A DNA stretch of 64,000 nucleotides from Tissierellales bacterium (GCA_028280805.1 JANQLB010000103.1:1-64000), one strand, 5' to 3'. Counted from the first letter of the stretch, positions 52,902 through 63,400 are shown. A program made the numbers and translations. Notes: generated from the letters alone by a model not told the origin.

Positions 52902-54971
52902 CTATAAACTACTTTTGTTACCTATATTCCTTTTAAATGTATAATAGGTAGCTGCAAAATAACATATATAAATAATTATAATTAATAATAATGATATCCC
53001 AATATTAAATATTAAAGCCTTGTCTCCTAAAAACGTACTTATTTGCTCACTAAATATCTCTAAAAAAATGTTTAAAAGTATTAAAAACCCTGTAATAGCT
53101 ATAGCTATTGGCATTATGAAATATAGTGAAATTTGTTTTAAAATCAATTTATTAATCTCTCTATTATCTATCCCTAGTTTCTTTAGTATTCTAAATCTAC
53201 CTTTATGTTCAATAGAGTCTAATAATTGTTGTAATGCAAGAACTGCTAAACTGATCATTAATAAAACTGTTCCTAGATATATCCCAAGTATTCTCATAGC
53301 TAAAGTAACATTTAATATTTCAACAGTCTCTGATACCTTTAATCTAGTTAAAATTGGACGACTCCCACCATAGTTATTGAATATATAACTATAATTCTGT
53401 TTAAACCAGTTTGGGATATACTCTTCTTCTAATTGTAATGCTTCATTATAACTCATGTTTTCTCTGGTATTTGCATAGAAATCCGTTTTAACTAATGTTA
53501 AATCTTTGCATAGCTCATCCGGTAAAACTATAATTGCATTTATATCAGAAATATAAATATATTCACCAATAGACTCTTTATAATATGGAGTTGAACTGAT
53601 ATTTATCTTATTACCATTTATATTCAAAGTAGAACTATGATTTATATAATCATTAATTTCACTATTATCTATGTTTTTATCCCATTGCATTGTAAACTCA
53701 TTGTTTTTTAACTTTATATCATTATGTCCAAGCATTTTTCTTAATTGATTATAATCACTTAAACTTATTGCTGTTACTGGCTTTGGCATGCCAGTTTTCT
53801 TCATTTTATAAAAATCATTATCCTTAATAAAATATTGTTCAATCTCACAATAATTTTCTAAGCCATAATCTTGACTTGATAAATATTCATTAATATCATT
53901 ATAATCTATTTTAGGTATATCTCTTATATCTTGTATTTTACTCCTAAAAACATAGTTATTATCTACAACTAAATCATAAGGAAGCCTATAATCTAAGTAC
54001 CCTAAACTCCATTGAGCCATTATTAGTGTTAAAGTAAAGCTTAAAGCTGCTCCTATAAAAGTCAATGCAATTGTAGCCATTAAAATAGGTGCTGTCTTTA
54101 TTTTAGAGACTATAGTTCCTATCAAAAATAGATTTGTATACTCATACTTGAATTTTGTCCATCTTTCCTTTATTGCAATAATTATGTAAGCTAATGAATA
54201 AAATAATGCATAAGTTCCTACAATAAATCCTATTACTCCAAGTCCTATGTAAATCTCTGCATTACTGTGTGTAAACATGGTCTCAGGTTCAACACTTAAA
54301 ATTTTATAAGAACAATACCCACAAATTACATAGAGCAAAACTGCTATACAAAATGTAATAATATATATAACCTTACTTCTCTTAAATTGAAATTCTGTTT
54401 TCTTTTCATCATTTAACATGTCCATTAACTTGATTTTACTTAAAGCTCTTACATTAAACAGACCAATTATGCAAAACATAGCTATAAAGAATACAAAAGT
54501 TATTATTACAGTATCTACATATAACTTAAAAGAAAATATTATCTGTTGCTTTGCAGTCATAAGTATTAAGGCAGTAACAACTTGTGAAAATAAAGTCCCT
54601 ACGAACATCCCTAATATAATAGAAATAATCCCCATAACTAATGTTTCAATAAAGAACATAAATGCCACACTTTTTTGAGGAGTTCCTAATAATATATATG
54701 TTGCGAACTCTTTTTGGCGTCTTTTTATCATATATTTATTCACATATCCTATAAGCAATACTAAAAGTGCAGTTATTACATATGTGGCATATTCCATTAT
54801 TTTCTGTAGCATTTGAAAATTATAAGAGTCTTCTGTTATAAGTTTATAATTTGAACTTGATAATGACATAAAAGCATAAAATAAACTTACACATATAGTT
54901 AATGTTACAAAATAAATTACATAATCCTTAATAGAGCGCTTTGCATTGTTAATTGCTATTTTAGCGTACAT
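52902..54971 (-). CDS. BceB-type ABC permease (peptide-antibiotic resistance)
   Basis: About 689 residues of the large FtsX-like permease class paired with BceA ATPases: an N-terminal helix (DYVIYFVTLTICVSLFYAFM), two further helices with FtsX marks (KYMIKRRQKEFATYILLGTP), a large extracellular domain (residues about 330-530) and four C-terminal helices. These complexes free lipid II cycle intermediates from bacitracin-like peptides and signal to the sensor kinase. ATG at 54971 (MYAKIAI) is chosen; GTG at 54983 is possible. It overlaps the ATPase by 11 bases. Confidence 0.93.
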   Translation of the reverse strand: MYAKIAINNAKRSIKDYVIYFVTLTICVSLFYAFMSLSSSNYKLITEDSYNFQMLQKIMEYATYVITALLVLLIGYVNKYMIKRRQKEFATYILLGTPQKSVAFMFFIETLVMGIISIILGMFVGTLFSQVVTALILMTAKQQIIFSFKLYVDTVIITFVFFIAMFCIIGLFNVRALSKIKLMDMLNDEKKTEFQFKRSKVIYIITFCIAVLLYVICGYCSYKILSVEPETMFTHSNAEIYIGLGVIGFIVGTYALFYSLAYIIIAIKERWTKFKYEYTNLFLIGTIVSKIKTAPILMATIALTFIGAALSFTLTLIMAQWSLGYLDYRLPYDLVVDNNYVFRSKIQDIRDIPKIDYNDINEYLSSQDYGLENYCEIEQYFIKDNDFYKMKKTGMPKPVTAISLSDYNQLRKMLGHNDIKLKNNEFTMQWDKNIDNSEINDYINHSSTLNINGNKINISSTPYYKESIGEYIYISDINAIIVLPDELCKDLTLVKTDFYANTRENMSYNEALQLEEEYIPNWFKQNYSYIFNNYGGSRPILTRLKVSETVEILNVTLAMRILGIYLGTVLLMISLAVLALQQLLDSIEHKGRFRILKKLGIDNREINKLILKQISLYFIMPIAIAITGFLILLNIFLEIFSEQISTFLGDKALIFNIGISLLLIIIIYICYFAATYYTFKRNIGNKSSL

Positions 54972-55728
54972 CTCTAATGTCACCCCCTAACAATGCAACC
55001 ACATCTAAGATTTGATTGAAAAATTGCTTGCGAGTATTTTGTCCCTTTACTAACTCTGTGAAAATTTTGCCATCCTTAATAAACAAAATCCTATCACAAT
55101 AACTTGCTGTAAAAGAATCATGAGTTACCATTAGAATAGTTGCTTCTAGCGCCTTATTTAAATGCGAAATCATTTCTATTAATATTTGAGCTGATTTAGA
55201 ATCTAATGCTCCTGTTGGTTCATCCGCTAAAACAATCTTAGGGTTAGTTATTAAAGCTCTGGCACATGCACAACGCTGTTTTTCTCCACCTGAAACTTCA
55301 TAAGGATATTTTGAAAGAATATCTTCTATTCCTAATTCTCTAGCCACATTAATTACATTACTGTTAATTTCTGTCTTTTTGAATCTATTAATTGTTAATG
55401 CTAAAGCTATATTCTCATGAATAGTTAAAGTATCTAATAAATTAAAATCTTGAAATATGAACCCTAGATTTCGTCTTCTAAACTTTGCAATTTCTTTTTT
55501 ACTAATCTCTGTTAAATCCTTATTATCTATATAAATGTGACCAGAGCTTACCTCATCAATAGTAGATATAATATTCAACAGTGTTGTCTTTCCAGAGCCT
55601 GAAGGTCCCATAACTCCAACGAATTCTCCCCTAGAAACATCAAAACTTATATCATCGATTGCCTTTACTACATTACCTTTGTTTCCATAATATTTCTCTA
55701 CATTTTCTATTTTTAATATCTTATCCAT
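54961..55728 (-). CDS. BceA-type ABC ATPase
   Basis: About 255 residues: Walker A GPSGSGKTTLLNIIST near residue 41, Q-loop GFIFQDFNLLDTL, signature VSGGEKQRCACARAL, Walker B IVLADEPTGALDSK and H-loop MVTHDSFTA, all typical of MacB/Bce ATPases. ATG at 55728 follows AGGTGATGATA. It is separated from the sensor kinase by 100 bases that contain a terminator and a likely response-regulator site, so it may have its own inducible promoter. Confidence 0.95.
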   Translation of the reverse strand: MDKILKIENVEKYYGNKGNVVKAIDDISFDVSRGEFVGVMGPSGSGKTTLLNIISTIDEVSSGHIYIDNKDLTEISKKEIAKFRRRNLGFIFQDFNLLDTLTIHENIALALTINRFKKTEINSNVINVARELGIEDILSKYPYEVSGGEKQRCACARALITNPKIVLADEPTGALDSKSAQILIEMISHLNKALEATILMVTHDSFTASYCDRILFIKDGKIFTELVKGQNTRKQFFNQILDVVALLGGDIRDVR

Positions 55729-55784
55729 TATCATCACCTCGATAATATTTTACATCATTTTTCCCCTAGCTAATTCGATTAAAC

Positions 55785-55800
55785 GTTACTTTTAAGTTAC
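55785..55800 (-). promoter_or_regulatory. direct repeat GTTAC-N6-GTTAC upstream of the Bce-type transporter
   Basis: GTTAC at 55785-55789 and again at 55796-55800, an 11-base period typical of OmpR-class response-regulator sites, just before the transporter start. Confidence 0.5.
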
Positions 55801-55825
55801 CACTTTGTCACTTTGAAAAAGCAAA

Positions 55826-55843
55826 AGAGCCTATACGGCTCCT
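55826..55843 (-). terminator. terminator after the sensor kinase
   Basis: GAGCC, loop TATAC, GGCTC with a T-rich tail on the minus strand, overlapping the kinase stop. Confidence 0.75.
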
Positions 55844-56850
55844 AAATTACAAAAGTTTCCCTTTGGAAATGTAATTACTATTTTAGTATATAGATTTTCT
55901 TTTGACTCTGCTGTTATTAATAAACCTAATTTAACGCATAACTTTTTGCAAAGGTATAATCCTATTCCTGTTGATTTGTGATTCAATCTGCCTTTATTAC
56001 CTGTGAATCCTTTTTTAAATACACGGTTAATTTCATTATCTGGTATTCCTATACCATTATCCTCAATAATGAGTTGAATACCATTATTTATATGTTTAAT
56101 GTATATCTTAACTATAGGAAATTCACTTCTTCTATATTTCACTGAATTAACTATTATTTGATTTATTATAAACTCTAACCATTTACTATCACAGTAAACA
56201 TTTATATTTATGTTAGCTATTTCAATATCTATATTATTTGAAATAAACATTCGCTTATTTCTTATGAGAACTTGGTTTACGCAATGCTCTAGTGAAATCT
56301 CTTTTACAAGATAATCCTTTTCAACTTCCTCACTTCTAGCATAAAATAAAGCTTGTTCAACAAATCTATCTATGTTTTCTAATTCTTCTAATACTGCTCT
56401 TGAAGTTTTTGTCTTATTATTTTCTTCAATTAACTTAATAGATGATATTGGTGTTTTTACTTCATGAATCCACTGTTCAATATATTCATTGTAGTCTTTA
56501 CGCTGAGTCTTAATTTTATTTATTTCCTCAAGCATAGACTTACTGGCTTTTTTCATTAGCGTATAATATGGAACTGCATCACTAAAGGAAGGTAAATCAA
56601 TAATTTCACTGATAAGATATTTCTTATCTAATCTTTCCACAGTTCTTAAAATATCATCAAAATATAATTTCCTTTTCCTATATTCATATATTAAAAACAT
56701 TATAAATACAATAATCCAAGTTATTATAACAGTCAGTATAGTATCAAGTGTATTTCCTACGCTAAAAAGAAATATACTTAAAGTAATTAACGATACAAGA
56801 TTTAAAAATATAATATTGATTCTTCCTCTTAAATAATCTCCTAAACTCAT
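55831..56850 (-). CDS. BceS-type sensor histidine kinase
   Basis: 339 residues: two N-terminal helices with almost no loop between them, an intramembrane-sensing arrangement, then the H-box EQWIHEVKTPISSIKL near residue 127, N-box NQIIVNSVKYRRSEFP, and G1/G2 boxes IIEDNGIGIPDNEI and KSTGIGLYLCKKLC. In such systems the kinase reads the activity of the BceAB transporter rather than the antibiotic. It overlaps the response-regulator gene by 4 bases. Confidence 0.95.
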   Translation of the reverse strand: MSLGDYLRGRINIIFLNLVSLITLSIFLFSVGNTLDTILTVIITWIIVFIMFLIYEYRKRKLYFDDILRTVERLDKKYLISEIIDLPSFSDAVPYYTLMKKASKSMLEEINKIKTQRKDYNEYIEQWIHEVKTPISSIKLIEENNKTKTSRAVLEELENIDRFVEQALFYARSEEVEKDYLVKEISLEHCVNQVLIRNKRMFISNNIDIEIANININVYCDSKWLEFIINQIIVNSVKYRRSEFPIVKIYIKHINNGIQLIIEDNGIGIPDNEINRVFKKGFTGNKGRLNHKSTGIGLYLCKKLCVKLGLLITAESKENLYTKIVITFPKGNFCNLGAV

Positions 56851-57515
56851 ACTATATATCCTTGTCCTCTTTTAGTTTTTATAAAGTCTTTAACTCCAAT
56901 ACTTTCAAACTTATTTCTTATTCTAGTTATATTTACAGTAAGAGTGTTATCGTTTACAAATAAAGAACTATCCCATAAATATTCCATAATATCTACTCTA
57001 GATACTATCTTTCCTTTATTAATTAATAAATAATGAAGTATTTTAAGTTCATTTTTAGTAAGCTCTATTTCTTGATCATTATGCTCTATTTTACTAGACA
57101 ATATATTTAACTTAATACTATTATATTCTATAACATCAACTGATTTTTCGTTTGGATAAACTCTTTTTAAAAGTGAATTAATTCTAGCTAAAAGAATTTG
57201 TGTATTATATGGTTTAGTGATAAAATCATCTCCACCCAAAGTTATACTCATAAGCTCATCAACATTAGTATTTTTACTTGTAACAAATATAATTGGTACT
57301 GTTGAAAAACTACGTATTTCTGTACATATTTTAAGTCCATCATCATAAGGCAAATTAATATCTAACAAAATTAAATGTGGTCTACTCTCCTTAACTATTT
57401 TAGGTATATTATTAAACTCATTAGTTTTTAAAGCAGAGTATCCATTTCGTACTAAAAGACTAGCTATCTCATTTTGCAATTGTTGATTATCTTCAACTAT
57501 CATTATATTAAACAT
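56847..57515 (-). CDS. BceR-type response regulator (OmpR class)
   Basis: 222 residues: a receiver domain with the phospho-acceptor Asp in LILLDINLPYDDGL near residue 52, the Thr/Lys switch region (IFVTSKN, ITKPYNTQ) and a C-terminal winged helix (LTKNELKILHYLLINKGKIV, then TVNITRIRNKF). First gene of the regulator pair. No obvious promoter lies close upstream; transcription from the duplicated selC promoter at 58020-58047 is possible. Confidence 0.95.
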   Translation of the reverse strand: MFNIMIVEDNQQLQNEIASLLVRNGYSALKTNEFNNIPKIVKESRPHLILLDINLPYDDGLKICTEIRSFSTVPIIFVTSKNTNVDELMSITLGGDDFITKPYNTQILLARINSLLKRVYPNEKSVDVIEYNSIKLNILSSKIEHNDQEIELTKNELKILHYLLINKGKIVSRVDIMEYLWDSSLFVNDNTLTVNITRIRNKFESIGVKDFIKTKRGQGYIV

Positions 57516-57952
57516 ATAATTTCTCCTTATAATAATACTTTTAGCAATATTTTATATGACATCTGATTTTATTATAATAAATATTCAATTAAAAATAAAC
57601 TTTTAAGTTTTAAATCTCTTGCTTAAAATCTAATTTTTCATTTGTAAATTGGTAATTATGAAGTTAAATGTGAAAACGCTACCTTTTTATTGTGCAGTTT
57701 TCTCATTTATAATATAAGCTTATCAAATTTCAAACTTACTTATGTTATTGTTCACTTCTGTTTATACAGTCTATCATAACTCTTCGTCACCACCAATGTC
57801 ATTTTCGACGTCCCTACACCGTTCAAACACCAATAATCACACGAAAATAAGCAAAGCCATTTGAAATTCAATTAGTCTCAAATGGCTTTTAATCAACAAT
57901 ACCTAAATCTATATTTAACTATATAAAAGTAACTAAAAATCACTTCACAAGA
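57516..57952. other. gene-free region with a hairpin
   Basis: AAAGCCATTTGA and TCAAATGGCTTTT (about 57855-57890) form a terminator-like hairpin. Otherwise nothing I can support. Confidence 0.55.
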
Positions 57953-57992
57953 TTTGAAGACCAGAGGCAACACCAGCCACCATCTACTCCCA
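57953..57992 (-). pseudogene. selC: truncated second copy of the tRNA-Sec 5' half
   Basis: 40 bases identical to 52497-52536: the acceptor 5' strand, D arm and anticodon arm up to CTTCAAA. The second half of the tRNA is missing, so no functional tRNA can form. It is a duplication scar or att-like site; see the findings. Confidence 0.92.
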
Positions 57993-58019
57993 TATCTCTG
58001 TAATTATTGGGACTACTAT

Positions 58020-58047
58020 AGTATAGCATATTTTATTTTTATGTCAA
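58020..58047 (-). promoter_or_regulatory. duplicated selC promoter
   Basis: TTGACA (58042-58047), 16-base spacer and TATACT (58020-58025). It aligns with the true selC promoter and still looks active, pointing into the truncated tRNA copy and toward the response-regulator gene. Confidence 0.75.
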
Positions 58048-58094
58048 GGGATAAAATTACCTATTAAGATGACGGTTTGACGGCGTAATAGAAA

Positions 58095-58132
58095 AGCTAT
58101 CTAAAACTAATCAAAACTAGTTTTAGATAGCT
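58095..58132 (-). terminator. hairpin at the end of the integrase remnant
   Basis: AGCTATCTAAAACTA and TAGTTTTAGATAGCT are exact 15-base complements around an 8-base loop, overlapping the remnant's stop. Confidence 0.7.
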
Positions 58133-58374
58133 GAAATATTAAAAATACCTTGGTTTATTTTATTAGCTGCTTCCATCTCTACTTCACTGTAAACGTGTGA
58201 ATACAAGTCCATGGTAATTACTATAGATGAATGTCCTAACCTAGTTGAAGCAACTTTAGCAGCTACGCCATTACTTATGATAAGGTTCACCGTACTGTAT
58301 GTAACCGCGGTTTTTATTAACATTTCTGTAAAATATACATTAAAATATACATTATGACATTTAAATAGTAGCAT
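58123..58374 (-). pseudogene. tyrosine recombinase (phage-type integrase) C-terminal remnant
   Basis: The frame's last 55 codons read ISNGVAAKVASTRLGHSSIV and TMDLYSHVYSEVEMEAANKI, the final catalytic region of phage/ICE integrases (His in LGHSS, Tyr in DLYSHV). The sequence ahead of SNGV does not fit an integrase; homology begins near 58287, exactly where a repeat (58271-58320) starts. The rest of the gene is gone, so the remnant is inactive. Confidence 0.85.
58271..58320. repeat. ~50-bp repeat at the integrase break, copy 1
   Basis: Ungapped alignment with 59301-59350 gives 36 of 50 identical bases by eye, starting at a shared TTACTTATG and ending in GCGG plus a T-run. Its edge coincides with the loss of integrase homology. 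Confidence 0.5.
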
Positions 58375-58405
58375 ATTAGATGAGGATAAACTTAGATAAA
58401 TTATT

Positions 58406-59176
58406 CTATAGTTTCATTAGATTCTTTCTATGCCACTCTGTAAATGCCCATTTATTAGATCCCCCAATAAGAATATCTTCTAAATCTACTTTATCTTTAC
58501 TTTTAAGTATAGACTTTAAATAATGAATTCTCATGTCAATAGCATGATCAATCTCTTCTTTTCCCACAAAATGTTTTCCGTGTGAGAGAATTAAAACTTC
58601 TGCATCTAGCGCTTTTATTAATTTAAGGCTATTCAAGTGCTCCTCTAAGCTACCATCATAGCCTATATTTGGCAGCGTAGGCTTTCCACTGACATCAGAC
58701 ATCAATAAATCTCCAACATGTGCAATTCTATCGTCTATCAAAGTCATTATGCTACACTTACTGTGACCTGGTGTCTCAAAAAAAGCCAATGAAAAATCTC
58801 CATACTTCTTTGTAGTATTATCTAAGATTATCTGCTGAGGTTTTCTGTAATCATGTTCTTTATCCCAGATAACATTACAATTATTAAAATTGTTCTCATA
58901 GTGAACGCTACATGATAAAATAGTATCCTCAAACACTGTAGCCCCAGCTGCATGATCAGGATGATAATGAGATAGAATTATCTCATCTACAGTTATATCT
59001 TTCGACATAAGGTCATTTTTCACCACTGATGCCTGATTAGCAAAAGCAGTATCTATAAGCATAGCATTTTCTCCATTTGTTAAAACAGTAATATTGACCT
59101 CCATATGCGGATTATCTTCATTTTCAATAAACACATACTGACAAATGTTATTTTTGATCCATCTTATTTCTTTCAT
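58406..59176 (-). CDS. MBL-fold metallohydrolase
   Basis: 256 residues with a complete metallo-beta-lactamase set: HYHPDH near residue 72, a later ETPGHSKCSIM and AHVGDLLMSD, and the terminal ILSHGKHFVG. This is the stand-alone hydrolase type (glyoxalase II/lactonase/flavoprotein-related); the substrate is unknown. It sits between the two copies of the 50-bp repeat and upstream of the integrase remnant. Its length and its lack of repeats make it distinct from the ComEC-like protein at 59442. Confidence 0.88.
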   Translation of the reverse strand: MKEIRWIKNNICQYVFIENEDNPHMEVNITVLTNGENAMLIDTAFANQASVVKNDLMSKDITVDEIILSHYHPDHAAGATVFEDTILSCSVHYENNFNNCNVIWDKEHDYRKPQQIILDNTTKKYGDFSLAFFETPGHSKCSIMTLIDDRIAHVGDLLMSDVSGKPTLPNIGYDGSLEEHLNSLKLIKALDAEVLILSHGKHFVGKEEIDHAIDMRIHYLKSILKSKDKVDLEDILIGGSNKWAFTEWHRKNLMKL

Positions 59177-59300
59177 TAAAAAACCTCCAACTAATTTGAT
59201 TTTTTCTCAAATCTAGTATAAACAATTAAACTCAAAAGATAAACACTTTGTAAAATATTGTCTTATATCTTTGATTCTTGGCTCTATTACCAACCTGTCG

Positions 59301-59350
59301 TTACTTATGGTACCGCTCTCCGTATTGCACTAAACTGCGGTTTTTTCTAT
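59301..59350. repeat. ~50-bp repeat, copy 2
   Basis: Partner of 58271-58320. It contains ACCGC...GCGGTTTTTT, which can form a terminator-like hairpin. The rest of 59177-59441 is AT-rich with no supported gene. Confidence 0.5.
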
Positions 59351-59441
59351 ATACTAAAAATTTTGATTTGAATGTTAAGACTAATATACTTAAGAAAAAT
59401 TATCACTTCTTTCATTATTTAGCGAAATTATGTTTTAATAC

Positions 59442-60434
59442 CTATTCAGTGATTTTCACTTCCATAAACTCTTGATCCTCAGAAGCATAGAAACATTCTA
59501 TGTTATACTCTTCCATTTCATCGTCTGAAAGAAGTCCATCATAAACACTTTTGTGATAATTAAAATATATTCGTACTTTCTTCTCTTTATCACGTTTTGG
59601 ATTTTTAACAATCATGGCAATAGTTGTTTTGTCAAGATATGAACCATTAGAACTCAGTAAATAGTTATGGACATCCACGCAATCAAGTAATGAGCAAGTT
59701 AAATTGAATTTGCTACCATGATGTGATAATTTCAAATAATCTACCGGCAATCGGTTCTCCTCATGGTAACCCATTTCTCTAATCTTCTTTTCAATAATAT
59801 CTGGGTAAGCATCGCCCAATAATAGAACTTTGGTTTCATATACTTTAATATATAGTGCAACACTAACTTTATTACTCGGTGATGTATCTATCGTTACATC
59901 CTCAAATGAAATAGATTCAATATTTTTTCCCCAATCACATTTTTGTGATACTACTTGAACTGTACCTACTTTTTTCCATTTATATTCATAGTCCTTTAAA
60001 TCATCTTTTGATGGTGATAATATTTTCAAGTCCTCGAATATATGCTCAACTTCACTTCGTTGATTATGTATATCTGAAATCATACTAATTCCGTTGTCAA
60101 CAAATATGCTAGCAACTGTATTTGCTTCTAGAAAACTTACTTCTTTTCGCATATCAGTTGTTACTGTATTAGGATAATTCATCCAAACTTGATCAACTAA
60201 ACTAAGTAAATCATCCCTATGAGCAAGTGCTTTTATGCCACTAATATGATCTCTGTCAGTATGCGTTAATACAATTAGATTAACTCTCTCCTTGTTTTTT
60301 TTAGCTTCATTAATAATTCTAAACAATGTATCCTTGGCTGTAGTCACAAACCCTGCATCAATTATTACATTTTTATCCTGAAACTTAAGATAGATACAAT
60401 CCCCACTCTTCACTTTATATAGCCTAATTATCAT
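59442..60434 (-). CDS. ComEC-like MBL-fold protein paired with a large STAND-like protein
   Basis: About 330 residues. The MBL site is LIVLTHTDRDHISGIKALAH near residue 60, followed by a late KVLLLGDAYPDI and YLKLSHHGSKFN, which is the ComEC/Rec2-type arrangement of the fold (nuclease-like hydrolase). It starts 13 bases after the STAND-like gene, on the same strand, so they form one operon. ATG at 60434 has AGGTAGG 7 bases upstream; the GTG at 60440 is an alternative. MBL proteins accompany some STAND-NTPase antiviral systems, so an effector role is possible. Confidence 0.8.
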   Translation of the reverse strand: MIIRLYKVKSGDCIYLKFQDKNVIIDAGFVTTAKDTLFRIINEAKKNKERVNLIVLTHTDRDHISGIKALAHRDDLLSLVDQVWMNYPNTVTTDMRKEVSFLEANTVASIFVDNGISMISDIHNQRSEVEHIFEDLKILSPSKDDLKDYEYKWKKVGTVQVVSQKCDWGKNIESISFEDVTIDTSPSNKVSVALYIKVYETKVLLLGDAYPDIIEKKIREMGYHEENRLPVDYLKLSHHGSKFNLTCSLLDCVDVHNYLLSSNGSYLDKTTIAMIVKNPKRDKEKKVRIYFNYHKSVYDGLLSDDEMEEYNIECFYASEDQEFMEVKITE

Positions 60435-60446
60435 AATCACACCTAC

Positions 60447-63400
60447 CTAGTATTCTATTTTTTGTCGAATAAACAACGCAAATGAAGATGGAGCATTACA
60501 CCCAATGACAGTAATCATTTCATAAAAGCAATCCCGTTGTTCTTTATTCAAATTATTATATTCCCAATATATTTTTTCAAGTAACATTTCCCAACACCAC
60601 AATAGATTATCGTCATCAGAATACTTGACAACCTTAAGTGCTTCTATAAGCTTATCAAACCTCTTGAATACATATAGATAATCAAATTGTTTTGGATATT
60701 TCGTTATGACTTTAGCCAACACTCTTAAGCCTATTGTTGAATCTGAGAAATCAACTAAATAGTCTAAATAGTTTTCTTCATGATCCTTGAATAATTTAAT
60801 CTCGTCTGGCTTTATTTGATTCAACCATCTAGAACTTGACATCAATGTACTTTCAAGCATTCGCCCTACATCTAAATTACCAATGTTTAATACAAACCTA
60901 TCTTTGGTACTAATACAAAGATCTCTTATCCTACCTCTCTCTAATACAACATTAACTACACGTTCAAAGTAATTCCATCCTTTTTCTGAACTCAATTTGC
61001 CATCATGTATGTAAGCTGCTAAAGTATCAACAACTTCTCCAGGTATTTTGTGAAATTTTTCAATTGAAGAAAATATCAGCATGTTCAATTTATTAATATC
61101 AACATCACTTCTTATTGCCTTTATAATAAATGCTTCAATCGCTTTCTCGTAATACAACGTTGACTGCCCATACCAATTTTCATCATCACAATTTATGATA
61201 TCTCTAACTAATTGTTCCATTAGATCAACCAATAGATCTTCGTCCATCGAATTGTATAACTCTACGAGATAATTCAATACATGAAATCTTTCTGGGCAAA
61301 AACCTAGTTCAGAATTAATTTGTGGCAGGTCACCATTCAATATATTATCAACAATATGGTTTTTATGATTCATTTTTACCTGATTAAACTCATTAATCTC
61401 TATAACCTCGCCCTTCTTCAACCTTATGAACTGAGCATGACTTTCCTGATTGAATCTTAAGTATTCGATTAAAAATTTAACAAGTAATTCTCTTATATTC
61501 TTGAATGCGCCTTGTTTCACACATAAATCCTTCAAGATATTATGAATCTGTTGATTAAACGCCTCAGTACCAATTATTACTACAAAGAAAACCCTCACAA
61601 TGGTTCTCTCGTTCACTTGTAGCTCTTTATCACTAAAACACTTCAATGCTTCATAAATATGTGTGATTTGCTCATTTCTATAATATGAGTTCCCAGAAAT
61701 CAGTTCATTCATCATATTAAGAAAAACCTTACACTCTTCTCCTCTTTCAGATTCCTGGGTAAGTTTACTGTTTTTCAAATAGAATAACGATATGGAAGGC
61801 TCAATACCTGAACCTAAACTATCTGCTACGTCTTCATATTCATTATTCCTGTACTTAGTTATAAACTCATTTAATCCTTTTATATGTTCTTCCTCGTACG
61901 AGTTATATCTTAACATAATGCAATAGTTATGATATTCTTGCCTTTTTCTTAGTAACCCATGCTGTATCTCATTACTTTCTTTTATCTTTTCAATTTCCAC
62001 AGGTTTTGCTTGCATTACAATCTGTTTGTCATCATGATCTACAACAACAAAATTCCTAATATCAGTATTATGAAAGAAATTATACTCTGCTGTATCCGCA
62101 AAATCATTTAACTTAATCAACTCCATTGTCGAATCAATAATTCCAAATGCAATTAGCTGATATTTTTCGATTCTTTGAACATTGATGAAAACTTCATCAT
62201 ACTGTATTTTTCTATGTGGTAAGGCATCATACTTCTCTCTGTCAACTTTCGCAAAGGTATCAAAGTGAGGGAATTTAATATTAGACATTTCATTTATGTA
62301 CCTTTGTGTTTCCATTTCTCGTATAAAATAATTTGTCACGAGACTTAAGAACAGTTCCCCGTATTTTTGATAATCATGAAGTATCAAACTCATAGCTACT
62401 CCAATCAAACTCATACTTTTTGTCCTTAAAATAAGTTTCTCAATATATTGTGAAATATTTTCTTCTTTTCCTTTGTCAAGCAATACTCGTTCTATTATCA
62501 TTAACGTACTTACAAGGAAGTTTGGCATACTAGGTGTGCCTCTGTATGCTAAGTAATGATTGTAGTCATCCAATATATGAAGATTCGTTTCCTTGTATTT
62601 CAACTCAATCTTCGGTACTTCATAACCTTTTTTTTCTTGATTAAAATCCTTCCAACTACCGATTTTTGCGTTAATGAATTCAATAACAATATCAAATGTC
62701 TTATCAAAATCAGCCATAAATAACCCAAAGAAGCAATTTGAGAAAGAATATGGCTCTTTACAGTCCAAGCCCTCATTCAGATTATATATTTCGTGGTCAT
62801 TATCCAAAGATGAATAGAATCTATGATGTCGCTTTTCAGTAAAGGACGTATTATTCAATATAAGCTCAATTAATTCATCATAAAATGCACTATAAAAATC
62901 ATTATTAACTAAAAACTTATTGTCTTGTTCATCCGATACTACGAGTAACGACTTAATAAAAAATTTATCGAATCTACTTTGCTCTCCTTCGACTATATTC
63001 GTATATGTTGAAATGGCATCTTCCTTCATATATGGAGCATATCCAGTAAAACACTCCGTAGCTAACTTGAACATCGATTCAAGCCTGTATCCATCCTGTT
63101 CCTGTAAGTGACTAACAGCTTCTGAAACAATCCTAATCCCCTTTTTCGCACGCTTGAAAAAATGTTCGCCATATATTTTGCCTATCCTCAATGATTCTTT
63201 TAAAACATTTAGTACGTACAATCTATTACTGTCTGTAATTCTTTCTATATCATCAGCAAAATAATCAATAATTACAATCATTTGTGTATTAGGAATAACA
63301 TTCCAAGAATAATACAGTTTTAGATTCCCACTCTTCAAACTACTTTCTCCTAGATCAATCGCATTTGAGGATACCGCCACTTCATAAACCCTCTTAACAA

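Noticed and set aside
52497-57992. Complete integrative element with own integrase inside the repeat-bounded segment
   Set aside because: No recombinase gene lies between the repeats; only a C-terminal remnant occurs outside them.
52439-58047. Selenoprotein gene with in-frame TGA near selC
   Set aside because: No coding frame in the window showed homology continuing across a TGA with plausible cysteine-like context; none can be claimed.
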